Part shown: one piece after another, positions 1 to 6,380 of the stretch
How the letters are laid out: every line of letters starts with the position of its first letter
Numbering within the stretch: the first letter of the stretch is position 1
Assembly: GCA_900546635.1 (NCBI GenBank)
Contig: URDS01000058.1
Coordinates: forward strand, 1-13,191
Length of the DNA: 13,191 bases
Direction of reading: 5' to 3'
From: an uncultured Eubacteriales bacterium
Lineage (GTDB): Bacteria; Bacillota; Clostridia; Oscillospirales; CAG-272
Made by a program: the position numbers and the translations under genes
The notes under the pieces: model-generated
Seen by the model: only the letters and a program-made list of their open reading frames with translations
Database searches by the model: none
Told to the model about the DNA's origin: nothing

Positions 1-57
1 TATTATTTGCAGGCTGATTTGTTATCAACCCATTTGATTCTATTCCTATTTTTCCCC

Positions 58-1581
58 TCAATACCGCGCTTCGGAATCGACGGTTTCGTCGCGCATGACG
101 CGCTGCACGTCCGAAAGCACCTTATTGAGCATCGTGCGGTTCACATAGAACGCGCCCTCTCCGTTGACCGTATAATACACGCGGCGGTCGGTATACGGAT
201 AGAACTTGTATACCTGCTCCACACCCGCGCGGGTCACGACCGTCATCGTAAAGAGCAGATTCGATTCGTCCGCCGTCAAATCTCCAATCGACTGGCCATA
301 CAGTTCGGCCGGTCCCTCCTGCGTCACCGAGAGCAGCACTTTCCAAAGCTGCCTGAAGTTCTTCATTTCCGGCGCGTGACCGGTCTCCTTTTCGACCACG
401 CGCAGACTGTCGTTGTCCGCGCCCGAAAGCTCAAAAGTAACCGAAACGTCAGCCGATTCAAAGGCCAGCGATTTCACTTTTTGAATGTTGATCTGGAAAA
501 TATTCGGGCTGACCCATTTTTCCAGTTCCCATTCCAGAAAATCAACCGTGATCTGCTCGACGCGCGCGATGATGCCGAACGTGTAGGAAGCGGCATAGTA
601 GAAGTAACTGCCCGACTCGTCCTGCTGTTTTTCGCTGAACGTGATGTAGTTTTCAATCAGCCCCACGGGGTTCCCGTCGTCGTCCGTCTCGGCATTGACC
701 GCGTACAGCGTGTACGCCGGTTTCAAAAGCCCGAACTTCTCAAGCGTTGCGTCGTCAAGGTCTATGGCGACCGTCTTGGAACCCGAAAAATCGCAGAAGC
801 GGGTCAGCACGTCATCGTAATTCGTGCCCGCCGGATACTCGGCCGGATAGGTCAGCCGATGCACGCTCATCGCGGCGAGATCGCTGCGCTTATCCGGATC
901 CAGATACTCGGCGCCGATGAAAACATCCTCGCCGCGGCCGAGCAGGAAGGTCTGCATCAGATAATAGGTGTTTATCGCGGACGGATACGCGAGCAGCGGA
1001 CGGATCAGGTTTGAGGAGGGCGCGAGCAGATCGTTTTCGATGCTGTCGTCGAGCACATAGATCGCGTTTCGCCCCTCATAGCGCGCATAATAGCCGTCGC
1101 CCGCCGGGGTTTTGTCCCCGATGTAGACGATATGCCGCCGCCCCGTCGTGGATTCGAGCACAAAATAGGTCTCGCTCTCTTCGGGCGTCAGACCGTATTT
1201 ATAAAAATCCTCCTCGGTCACCGCGGCGTTGAACGTGGACAGCGTGTAGCCCGCGTTGACGACCATCTGCGCAAAGCGTTCGGGATCGACCAGCAGGTTT
1301 TCATGTCCCTCAAGAACAAGGCCGTTGTCGCCGCGCACGAATTTATAGGAACCGTGCTCGTTTTTGACATAGAGCGTCTTGACATACTCGGAGGTGATCT
1401 GGTCAAACATCTGCACCCGGCCGCCGTGTCCGGAGACCTCGCCCGGAACCAGCGAAGTCTCCGGGGTGGTTTCGGCCGGTTCGGGCGTCTTCGTCAGCGG
1501 GACCACCGCGAAAAAGTATGCGCAGAGCAAAAGCACAAACACGCCCAAAAATACGAAAATCAGGGTTTTGCGGTTTTTCAT
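58..1581 (-). CDS. DUF4340 domain-containing membrane-anchored protein, last gene of GldAFG-like ABC operon
   Basis: 507-residue protein of unknown biochemical role. A short basic N-terminus (MKNRK) is followed by one hydrophobic segment at about residues 8-28, so it is most likely a single-pass membrane protein with the bulk outside the cytoplasm. The rest is soluble, with no enzyme motif I recognise. The region from about 60 to 180 (strand-rich, with GLTPEES and the VYIGDKTPAGDGYYAR stretch) matches what I know of DUF4340, a domain found beside GldG-type ABC genes. The start is set by an ATGA overlap: ATG at 1581-1579 shares 4 nt with the TGA of the GldG-like gene, and an AAGGAG site lies about 10 nt upstream. 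This implies translational coupling. It is the fourth and last gene of the operon. The 57 nt beyond the stop carry no further start that opens a reading frame. The family call is by pattern recognition; the role in the ABC complex is inferred from position. Confidence 0.8.
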   Translation of the reverse strand: MKNRKTLIFVFLGVFVLLLCAYFFAVVPLTKTPEPAETTPETSLVPGEVSGHGGRVQMFDQITSEYVKTLYVKNEHGSYKFVRGDNGLVLEGHENLLVDPERFAQMVVNAGYTLSTFNAAVTEEDFYKYGLTPEESETYFVLESTTGRRHIVYIGDKTPAGDGYYARYEGRNAIYVLDDSIENDLLAPSSNLIRPLLAYPSAINTYYLMQTFLLGRGEDVFIGAEYLDPDKRSDLAAMSVHRLTYPAEYPAGTNYDDVLTRFCDFSGSKTVAIDLDDATLEKFGLLKPAYTLYAVNAETDDDGNPVGLIENYITFSEKQQDESGSYFYYAASYTFGIIARVEQITVDFLEWELEKWVSPNIFQINIQKVKSLAFESADVSVTFELSGADNDSLRVVEKETGHAPEMKNFRQLWKVLLSVTQEGPAELYGQSIGDLTADESNLLFTMTVVTRAGVEQVYKFYPYTDRRVYYTVNGEGAFYVNRTMLNKVLSDVQRVMRDETVDSEARY

Positions 1582-3092
1582 CTGTACTTTCTCCTTGTGG
1601 TCACGACCACGCCGCAGACCGCGGCGCAGAGCGGAATGACCGTAATCAGCAGCACCGCGGCGCGCACAGCTTCGGCGTTGGTCATATCTTCGATCTTCGT
1701 GTTCGCAAACTCCTTGAACGGAATATCGCAGGGCACCTTTTCGCGTCCCATGACGCGCAGCGCGTAGTAGAGGATATTCTCGTTGGCGTAGGCGTTGGAC
1801 TCAAGGTAGTCCGCCGAGGTGAAATAGCTCGTGTTCGCCGCCATCACATAGGAATAATAGGTATCGTTGTCCCGCGTGTTCATATCGCGCGTGATGGTCA
1901 TCAGATTGTAGCTGCCCGCGGTGTCGATGGTCTTGCCGTTTTCGCTCAGGTGCGCCGAGGGGTAGGCGGTCAGCACGGCCGAAAGCTCGCGGTAGGCATT
2001 GTTGCCGCCGTAGATATAGGTGTTGGTCGCATTTCCCTCGTCGTCTATTCCGGCGACATAGAGGGGCGAAACATTGACAGGCCCCGCGTTTTTCACAATG
2101 GTTTTGGGCGCGGAGGGCAGGCTGCTGATGTCTGAATGCACGCTCGCGGCGAGCGTGCCCGACGGATAGGCGGCCACCAGCGAGCGGCCGTCGGCCGTGA
2201 GCGAGTTCGCGGTGTCCACAACGACGCCGTCCCCGAACACGATCCCCCACTCATAGAGAAATTCCTCTAAATTTTTGAGGTATCCGGTATCGGAATCCTT
2301 GAATACCATCAGCGTGCCGTCATCCTCCAGGAAGCGGTCGATCTTGGCAATCTCGGACACCGCGTCCTTGTCGTGGATGTTGTAGCCCGAAAGATCGTAT
2401 TTCGGCGCGTTGATGATGATCAGGCGGCAGTCGTCGGCGATTTCCTCTTTGGTGAGGTCGATCGTCTTGACATCAAAGCCGGCCTTGACGATCGTATTGA
2501 TAAAGGCTGCGGGCGCGGACTCGCCGTGACCGGTAGTGAAATAAGCGGTAGGCGTCTCGTCGGCCGTGACCGCGAGAAACGCGGCGGCAAAGATCTCCTC
2601 GCCGTTGTACGCCCAGGTCGAACCGGTGGTCGGGTCGGTCACGAAAAACGCATCCGCCGCATACACGCGAAATTCACTGCCGCTTTCCACAATCACGTTG
2701 GTCGTCTTAATCGTGGAAACGTCGGTATATTTATATTTGGATACCAATTGCGGCTCCAAAATCGAGTTGATATAGCGCACCGTGACGTTGGGAAACTCCT
2801 TTTCGATTTCGAGCGCGGTGTTGCTGATATAGCGCATCGTGGCGGAGGACTCGATATAGTCGCGCTCATGGCAGAACGTAATCGTAATCTCCTCCTCGGC
2901 CTCGGAGATGATCTCCTTGGCCGCGTCTGAGAGCGTCCAGAGTTCGGTATCGGTCAGGTCGGCGTACAGCGTATAGCGCGCGGCAAGCACCGTAAAAATT
3001 ACGTTGAGCATCACGACAATGCCCAGCACCGCCGCGGTGAATACCGTGGAGAGCGAGGTGTATTTGAAGCTTCTTTTTTTCAGTACGTTCAT
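1578..3092 (-). CDS. GldG-like ABC transporter auxiliary protein (ABC_transp_aux type)
   Basis: 504-residue protein with the GldG layout: a basic N-terminus, one membrane segment at about residues 17-38, a large extracytoplasmic region, and a second membrane segment near 477-497 followed by a basic tail (TTRRKYR). Just after the first membrane segment comes the DLT...LWTLSDAAKEI stretch, typical of this family, and FTTGHGE in the middle corresponds to the family's conserved GHGE motif. In Bacteroidetes GldG acts with GldA and GldF in gliding; in Firmicutes the role is unknown. I chose ATG at 3092-3090 because AGGAGGT lies 6 nt upstream (3099-3105). The longer reading frame to 3131 would begin inside the permease gene without such a site. 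The gap to the permease stop is 13 nt and the next gene overlaps by 4 nt, so it is mid-operon. The assignment is strong at family level; the transported substrate is not visible. Confidence 0.85.
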   Translation of the reverse strand: MNVLKKRSFKYTSLSTVFTAAVLGIVVMLNVIFTVLAARYTLYADLTDTELWTLSDAAKEIISEAEEEITITFCHERDYIESSATMRYISNTALEIEKEFPNVTVRYINSILEPQLVSKYKYTDVSTIKTTNVIVESGSEFRVYAADAFFVTDPTTGSTWAYNGEEIFAAAFLAVTADETPTAYFTTGHGESAPAAFINTIVKAGFDVKTIDLTKEEIADDCRLIIINAPKYDLSGYNIHDKDAVSEIAKIDRFLEDDGTLMVFKDSDTGYLKNLEEFLYEWGIVFGDGVVVDTANSLTADGRSLVAAYPSGTLAASVHSDISSLPSAPKTIVKNAGPVNVSPLYVAGIDDEGNATNTYIYGGNNAYRELSAVLTAYPSAHLSENGKTIDTAGSYNLMTITRDMNTRDNDTYYSYVMAANTSYFTSADYLESNAYANENILYYALRVMGREKVPCDIPFKEFANTKIEDMTNAEAVRAAVLLITVIPLCAAVCGVVVTTRRKYR

Positions 3093-3105
3093 GCGGGCAC
3101 CTCCT

Positions 3106-3813
3106 TTATGCGCCGTACCGGCGGCGCTCATAGATGCGCGCGGTCAAAAACAGGAAAATAAAGCAGACCGAGGCGTAATAGAGCAGCGCGGAAAAATCGA
3201 AAAATCCGTTGGTAAAGTTCGCATAGCGGCTGTAAATCGAGAACCAGGAAAGCACGAAACGCAGCGGATACCACGGGATCAGCGAATTCAAAAAGCCGAT
3301 GCAGAGCAAAAACAGCAGAATGCCGAACGTGCCGATCGCCGCGGCCAGCTGGTTTTCGGTCAGGGCGGAGACAAACATGCCGATGGCGATAAACGCGGCG
3401 CCGACCAGCGTCAGCGCAAGGATGTTGCCGAGGATAATGCCGCCCTCAGGATCGCTGTACAGAAACAGCGTGATATAGGAGAGCGAACAGAGCAGATTGG
3501 CGCCCGCGAAAACGGTAAAGGCGGCGAAAAACTTGGCCGCGACCATCCCGCCGATTGAAACCGGCGCGGTCAGAAGCAGCTGCTCGGTTTTCAGCTTGCG
3601 TTCCTCCGAAAACAGCTTCATGGTCAGCACGGGCAGCGCGATCATCAGGATAAACAGCATAATGGTGAAATACAGCGACACATCATTGGTCGCCGAAAGC
3701 AGGGTCGTCACCGAAAAGGCGGCGGCGCTGAGCGCGACGATCACGGCCAGAAACACATAGCCGACCGCGCTGGAAAAATACGAGCGGAGTTCCCGCTTAT
3801 AAATCGCAAACAT
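3106..3813 (-). CDS. ABC-2 type transporter permease (GldF-like)
   Basis: 235-residue integral membrane protein with about six hydrophobic segments (roughly 15-38, 46-66, 89-114, 124-150, 157-180, 206-228), the standard size and topology of a GldF/ABC-2 half-transporter permease. Between the second and third segments is the loop FSEERKLKTEQLLLTAPVS, matching the conserved 'EE+..GT.E.LLTAP' loop of this family, which contacts the ATPase. Two starts are possible: GTG at 3816 (4-nt overlap with the ATPase stop) or ATG at 3813 (1-nt overlap, TGATG). The AGGAGG site at 3821-3826 sits 4 nt from the GTG and 7 nt from the ATG, so I chose the ATG. The gene is translationally coupled to the upstream ATPase and followed 13 nt later by the GldG-like gene. 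It is expected to pair with the ATPase at 3813-4751. The substrate and direction of transport are unknown. Confidence 0.9.
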   Translation of the reverse strand: MFAIYKRELRSYFSSAVGYVFLAVIVALSAAAFSVTTLLSATNDVSLYFTIMLFILMIALPVLTMKLFSEERKLKTEQLLLTAPVSIGGMVAAKFFAAFTVFAGANLLCSLSYITLFLYSDPEGGIILGNILALTLVGAAFIAIGMFVSALTENQLAAAIGTFGILLFLLCIGFLNSLIPWYPLRFVLSWFSIYSRYANFTNGFFDFSALLYYASVCFIFLFLTARIYERRRYGA

Positions 3814-4751
3814 CACGCTTCCTCCTTATCCACAATTTTGAGGAACACGTCCTCAAGACTCATGCCGACCGGCTCAAGGCCGAAAAGCGGCCAGTTCTTC
3901 TCGGCCAGCGCGTAGAAGAGCGCCTTGCGCACGTCGATGCCGCTCTTGGTCTCGATAAGGTAGGCGACGGCGTCGCCGTCCCGCTCGGCCAGCGCCTCGC
4001 AGAGCATGACGCCGGGCAGCTTTTTCAGCACCGGCAGCACTTCGGACTGCGGGCCGCAGATCGTGGCCTTGTAGCGGCGGTTGTCCTCAATAAATTTATT
4101 GATCTCCTCGGTTTTGCCGTCCGCGACGACGCGGCCGTGGTTGATGATAATCATCCGGTCGCAGACCGCCTGCGCCTCGGAGAGAATATGCGTGCTCAAA
4201 ATCACGGTGTGCGACCGTCCGAGCGTGCGGATCAGGTTCCGCACTTCGATGATCTGTTTCGGGTCAAGCCCGATTGTGGGTTCGTCGAGGATAATCAGCG
4301 GCGGATTGCCGATCAGCGCCGCGCCGATGCCCACGCGCTGCTTGTAGCCCTTGGACAGGTTGCGGATCACGCGCCGGCGCACGTCCGAGATGCGCACGGC
4401 CTCGCAGATTTCATCGAGATGCGCGCGGCGCGGCAGCGTACAGCCCCGCAGTTCATAGACAAAGCGGAGATATTCGTCCACCGTCATTTCGGGGTACAGC
4501 GGCGGCTGTTCGGGCAGATAGCCTATTTTCTTCTTCGCCGCGGTTGGATTTTGCAGGATCTCCTCGCCGTCAACATAGACCTCGCCGAAATTGGAGGATA
4601 TGTACCCGGTCACGATGTTCATCGTGGTGGATTTTCCCGCGCCGTTCGGACCGAGAAACCCGACGACCTCGCCCGCTTCAACCGAGAAGCTGACGCCGTC
4701 GAGCGCCGTCGCACGGCCGTATTTTTTTACAAGATTTTCGACCTTTAGCAT
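3813..4751 (-). CDS. ABC transporter ATP-binding protein (GldA/CcmA-like)
   Basis: 312-residue cytoplasmic ATPase powering the permease encoded next. All motifs are intact: Walker A GPNGAGKST (residues 34-42), Q-loop Gln 82 in GYLPEQPPLYP, signature NLSKGYKQRVG (131-141, S-K-G-Y in place of LSGGQ, normal in this subfamily), Walker B LIILDEP (152-158), D-loop GLDP (161-164) and switch His 188 (STH). A C-terminal region of about 90 residues after the nucleotide-binding domain ends in SLEDVFLKIV, which is typical of drug/GldA-type ATPases. I chose ATG at 4751-4749 (MLKVENL), which has AAGGAGC 7 nt upstream. The longer frame reaching 4931 would translate across the promoter at 4797-4825 and gives a non-homologous-looking N-terminus. 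It is the first gene of the four-gene operon. The fold and role are certain; the substrate is not. Confidence 0.93.
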   Translation of the reverse strand: MLKVENLVKKYGRATALDGVSFSVEAGEVVGFLGPNGAGKSTTMNIVTGYISSNFGEVYVDGEEILQNPTAAKKKIGYLPEQPPLYPEMTVDEYLRFVYELRGCTLPRRAHLDEICEAVRISDVRRRVIRNLSKGYKQRVGIGAALIGNPPLIILDEPTIGLDPKQIIEVRNLIRTLGRSHTVILSTHILSEAQAVCDRMIIINHGRVVADGKTEEINKFIEDNRRYKATICGPQSEVLPVLKKLPGVMLCEALAERDGDAVAYLIETKSGIDVRKALFYALAEKNWPLFGLEPVGMSLEDVFLKIVDKEEA

Positions 4752-4796
4752 GGATGCGCTCCTTTTCTGTGGAATTGCATACAAATCTAACATAGG

Positions 4797-4825
4797 ATTA
4801 TAGCACAAATTCCCCCAAAAATCAA
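4797..4825 (-). promoter_or_regulatory. Sigma-A promoter of the ABC operon
   Basis: Read on the minus strand, TTGATT (4825-4820) and a perfect TATAAT (4802-4797) are separated by exactly 17 nt. TGC directly before the -10 box makes it an extended -10 promoter. Transcription should begin near 4790, giving a 5' leader of about 40 nt before the ATPase start at 4751. No operator-like palindrome is obvious in it. The promoter faces away from the rplJ promoter about 115 nt off. Confidence 0.85.
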
Positions 4826-4939
4826 CCGTCCTTTTGTGAATGTTATAAGAAGTGCCGCAATATTTTGTTTCGGGCGCGGAGGCGTTCGACCCGCGCACAT
4901 GCGCGCAGAAAAAATTTTCCGAAAATTTCAAAAACAGGC

Positions 4940-4968
4940 TTGACTTTTTAAAGACGGCCTGTTATAAT
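4940..4968 (+). promoter_or_regulatory. Sigma-A promoter of rplJ-rplL
   Basis: TTGACT (4940-4945), a 17-nt spacer and a perfect TATAAT (4963-4968) form a near-consensus promoter, as expected for ribosomal protein genes. Transcription should start near 4975, right at the 5' edge of the L10 leader. Confidence 0.92.
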
Positions 4969-4975
4969 GCTCATG

Positions 4976-5100
4976 TTACCTAAGACAGCAGGTTACGGTA
5001 AAAGCCTATGGCTTTCCTGCCGAGGGATGCATTATAAAACTGTTTTTATAATCTTTCTGTCGGTATGCCTGCGTCTTACCGTAGAAAGATTTATTTTTTT
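4976..5100 (+). promoter_or_regulatory. Ribosomal protein L10 leader (autoregulatory mRNA element)
   Basis: The transcribed leader before rplJ carries the family hallmark AAGACAGCAGG (4982-4992) followed by a CCTGCCGAGG segment (5016-5025). Visible pairing: GCAGG (4988-4992) with CCTGC (5016-5020), and an inner stem AAAGCC (5001-5006) with GGCTTT (5010-5015). This is the arm bound by the L10(L12)4 complex in known leaders. A second hairpin pairs ATTATAAAA (5031-5039) with TTTTATAAT (5044-5052), and the element ends in an intrinsic terminator (separate entry). Known biology: in Bacillus subtilis L10(L12)4 binding to this leader promotes early termination, so excess stalk complex represses rplJL. 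The same logic is inferred here from the conserved elements. Confidence 0.9.
5050..5100 (+). terminator. Attenuator (intrinsic terminator) of the rplJ leader
   Basis: AATCTTTCT (5050-5058) pairs with AGAAAGATT (5083-5091), and CGGTA (5061-5065) pairs with TACCG (5077-5081), leaving an 11-nt loop. A T-rich run follows at 5091-5100. The 5' arm shares bases 5050-5052 with the preceding AT hairpin. The 3' arm (TTACCGTA, 5076-5083) is perfectly complementary to TACGGTAA at 4994-5001 in the L10-binding arm, so terminator and antiterminator folds can compete. It lies 24 nt before the rplJ start. Confidence 0.85.
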
Positions 5101-5123
5101 GGTACGACGGAGGTGAAAATACA

Positions 5124-5666
5124 ATGCCAAGCAAGAAGATTCTGGAAGAGAAGCAGGCGGCGGTCGCCGCGCTGGCCGAAAAGATGAAAAACGCGGCCGC
5201 GGGAATCGTCGTTCAGTATCAGGGAATCACGGTGGAGGACGATACGAAGCTCCGCGCGGCGCTCCGTGCGGCAGGCGTGGAATACAGAGTTCTGAAAAAC
5301 ACCATTACCGGCAGAGCGTGCGATGAGATCGGTTACGGCGCGATGAAAGCGCATCTGGAGGGCATGACCGCCCTTGCGATCAGCGAAAACGATCCGGTTG
5401 CACCCGCCAAGATTCTCAAAGAGTATGTCGAGAAAGTTGAACCGTTCCAGTTCAAAGTCGGTTTCGTTGACGGCGAGGTTATTGACGTAGCGACCATCGA
5501 AGAACTGGCGGATACCCCCTCGAAGGAAGTCATGGTCGGCAAGATCATGGGCAGTCTCCAGTCGCCGCTGTATGGCCTTTGCTATGCGCTGCAGGCGATT
5601 ATCGACAAGAGCGGCGAGGCCGCGCCCGAAGCGGCTGAGGCCGCCGAGGCACCCGCAGAGGCGTAA
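5124..5666 (+). CDS. rplJ: 50S ribosomal protein L10
   Basis: 180-residue L10 (uL10), the base of the ribosomal stalk. It binds the 23S rRNA GTPase-associated region through its N-terminal domain and carries L7/L12 dimers on its C-terminal helix. The start MPSKKILEEKQ and the VVQYQGITVEDDTKLRAALR segment (residues about 29-48) are typical, as is VLKNTITGRA (55-64). The C-terminus is a longish Ala/Glu/Pro-rich tail (about residues 160-180), which is common in Clostridia. ATG at 5124 is preceded by GGAGGTG at 5109-5115. The gene follows the L10 leader and is co-transcribed with rplL, 68 nt downstream. Expression should be autoregulated by L10(L12)4 through the leader. rplK and rplA, usually upstream, are not present; a divergent ABC operon lies there. 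Confidence 0.98.
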   Translation: MPSKKILEEKQAAVAALAEKMKNAAAGIVVQYQGITVEDDTKLRAALRAAGVEYRVLKNTITGRACDEIGYGAMKAHLEGMTALAISENDPVAPAKILKEYVEKVEPFQFKVGFVDGEVIDVATIEELADTPSKEVMVGKIMGSLQSPLYGLCYALQAIIDKSGEAAPEAAEAAEAPAEA

Positions 5667-5734
5667 TCCGGCGATCATCACCGGCTTTACGGATGATTTT
5701 TACAAAATATGGATTCACATAGGAGGATTGAAAA

Positions 5735-6106
5735 ATGGCTACTGAAAAAATTGCAAACATTATGGAAGAGATAAAGACTCTGACCATTCTGGAAATGAAA
5801 GACCTTGTTAAAGCGCTCGAAGAGGAATTCGGCGTATCCGCAGCGCCTGTTGCGGTTGCCGCTGCCGGCGCTGCCGCTCCCGCTGCTGAGGAAAAGACCG
5901 AGTTCGACGTTATCCTCAAGGCTGCCGGTGCGCAGAAGCTGGGCGTTATCAAGGTTGTCCGCGAGCTGACCGGTCTCGGTCTGAAGGACGCGAAGGACCT
6001 TGTTGAGGCTGCTCCGAAGACGATCAAAGAGGGCGTTTCCAAGGATGAGGCGGAGAAGATCAAAGCGGATCTCACCGCTGCCGGCGCCGAAGTCGAAGTG
6101 AAATAA
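5735..6106 (+). CDS. rplL: 50S ribosomal protein L7/L12
   Basis: 123-residue bL12, the mobile stalk protein that recruits translational GTPases; it sits as dimers on L10. The domains are standard: an N-terminal dimerisation region (about 1-33, IANIMEEIKTLTILEMKDLVKAL), an Ala-rich flexible hinge (about 34-52), and the C-terminal factor-binding domain (about 53-123) with EKTEFDVILKAAG, KLGVIKVVRELTGLGLKDAK and the EAEKIKADL...AAGAEVEVK end. ATG at 5735 has a strong AGGAGG site at 5721-5726. It follows rplJ in the same transcript and is closed by a terminator 14 nt after the stop. Its own good ribosome binding site fits the higher copy number needed compared with L10. Confidence 0.98.
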   Translation: MATEKIANIMEEIKTLTILEMKDLVKALEEEFGVSAAPVAVAAAGAAAPAAEEKTEFDVILKAAGAQKLGVIKVVRELTGLGLKDAKDLVEAAPKTIKEGVSKDEAEKIKADLTAAGAEVEVK

Positions 6107-6119
6107 GTTTGCCGATTTG

Positions 6120-6150
6120 AAAAAAGGATTCCGAAGGGAATCCTTTTTTT
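6120..6150 (+). terminator. Intrinsic terminator of rplJ-rplL
   Basis: GGATTCC (6126-6132) pairs perfectly with GGAATCC (6137-6143) around a GAAG loop. The stem is extended by an A-run (6120-6125) opposite the T-run (6144-6150). It begins 14 nt after the rplL stop. The A-run makes it bidirectional in principle. It ends the operon before any rpoB could follow. Confidence 0.93.
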
Positions 6151-6163
6151 ATGAACGCCGCAA

Positions 6164-6275
6164 ACCTTGGTTTTGCGACGATGGGGACGCGTTCACTCGC
6201 GTCGTCGCGCCGCCTTCGGCGGCACTCGCGCGCCCGCAAGGTGTTTACAAGGCGGCGCATGTCCGCCTTGTAAAC
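6164..6275. repeat. Cluster of perfect inverted repeats in convergent intergenic region
   Basis: Between the two terminators lie several strong stems. GCGACGA (6175-6181) pairs with TCGTCGC (6202-6208); GACGCG (6186-6191) pairs with CGCGTC (6198-6203) as an alternative or partial nested stem. GCCGCC (6209-6214) pairs with GGCGGC (6218-6223). ACCTTG (6164-6169) can close the set with CAAGGT (6237-6242). A separate 13-bp perfect stem pairs 6243-6255 (GTTTACAAGGCGG) with 6263-6275, followed by a T-rich stretch on the plus strand. No protein is convincing here. It could be a REP-like repeat element, a back-up terminator set or a structured RNA; I cannot tell which. Confidence 0.55.
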
Positions 6276-6296
6276 GTATTTTTGTTTGCAGGGTGC

Positions 6297-6339
6297 AAAA
6301 AACCGCGTCGGGAAATTTTCCATTTTCCGACGCGGTTTT
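6297..6339 (-). terminator. Terminator of the SLH/DUF5696-like operon (bidirectional)
   Basis: CCGCGTCGG (6303-6311) is perfectly complementary to CCGACGCGG (6327-6335), with a 15-nt AT-rich loop. Read on the minus strand the stem ends in a run of six T (6302-6297); on the plus strand it ends in TTTT. It lies about 40 nt past the stop of the minus-strand gene at 6381. Confidence 0.85.
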
Positions 6340-6380
6340 GTCGTTTCAGCGCGCTTTGGCAAACCGCACTTTTGTCATTT

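Noticed and set aside
1..57. Further gene downstream of the DUF4340 gene
   Set aside because: The only minus-strand ATG (33-31) meets a stop after two codons, and no terminator or other element is clear in these AT-rich 57 bases.
3093..3131. N-terminal extension of the GldG-like protein to 3131
   Set aside because: It starts inside the permease gene without a ribosome binding site, whereas ATG at 3092 has AGGAGGT at ideal distance.
4752..4931. N-terminal extension of the ABC ATPase to 4931
   Set aside because: The extension covers the promoter at 4797-4825 and has no family similarity; MLKVENL at 4751 has a good ribosome binding site and is the normal start of such ATPases.
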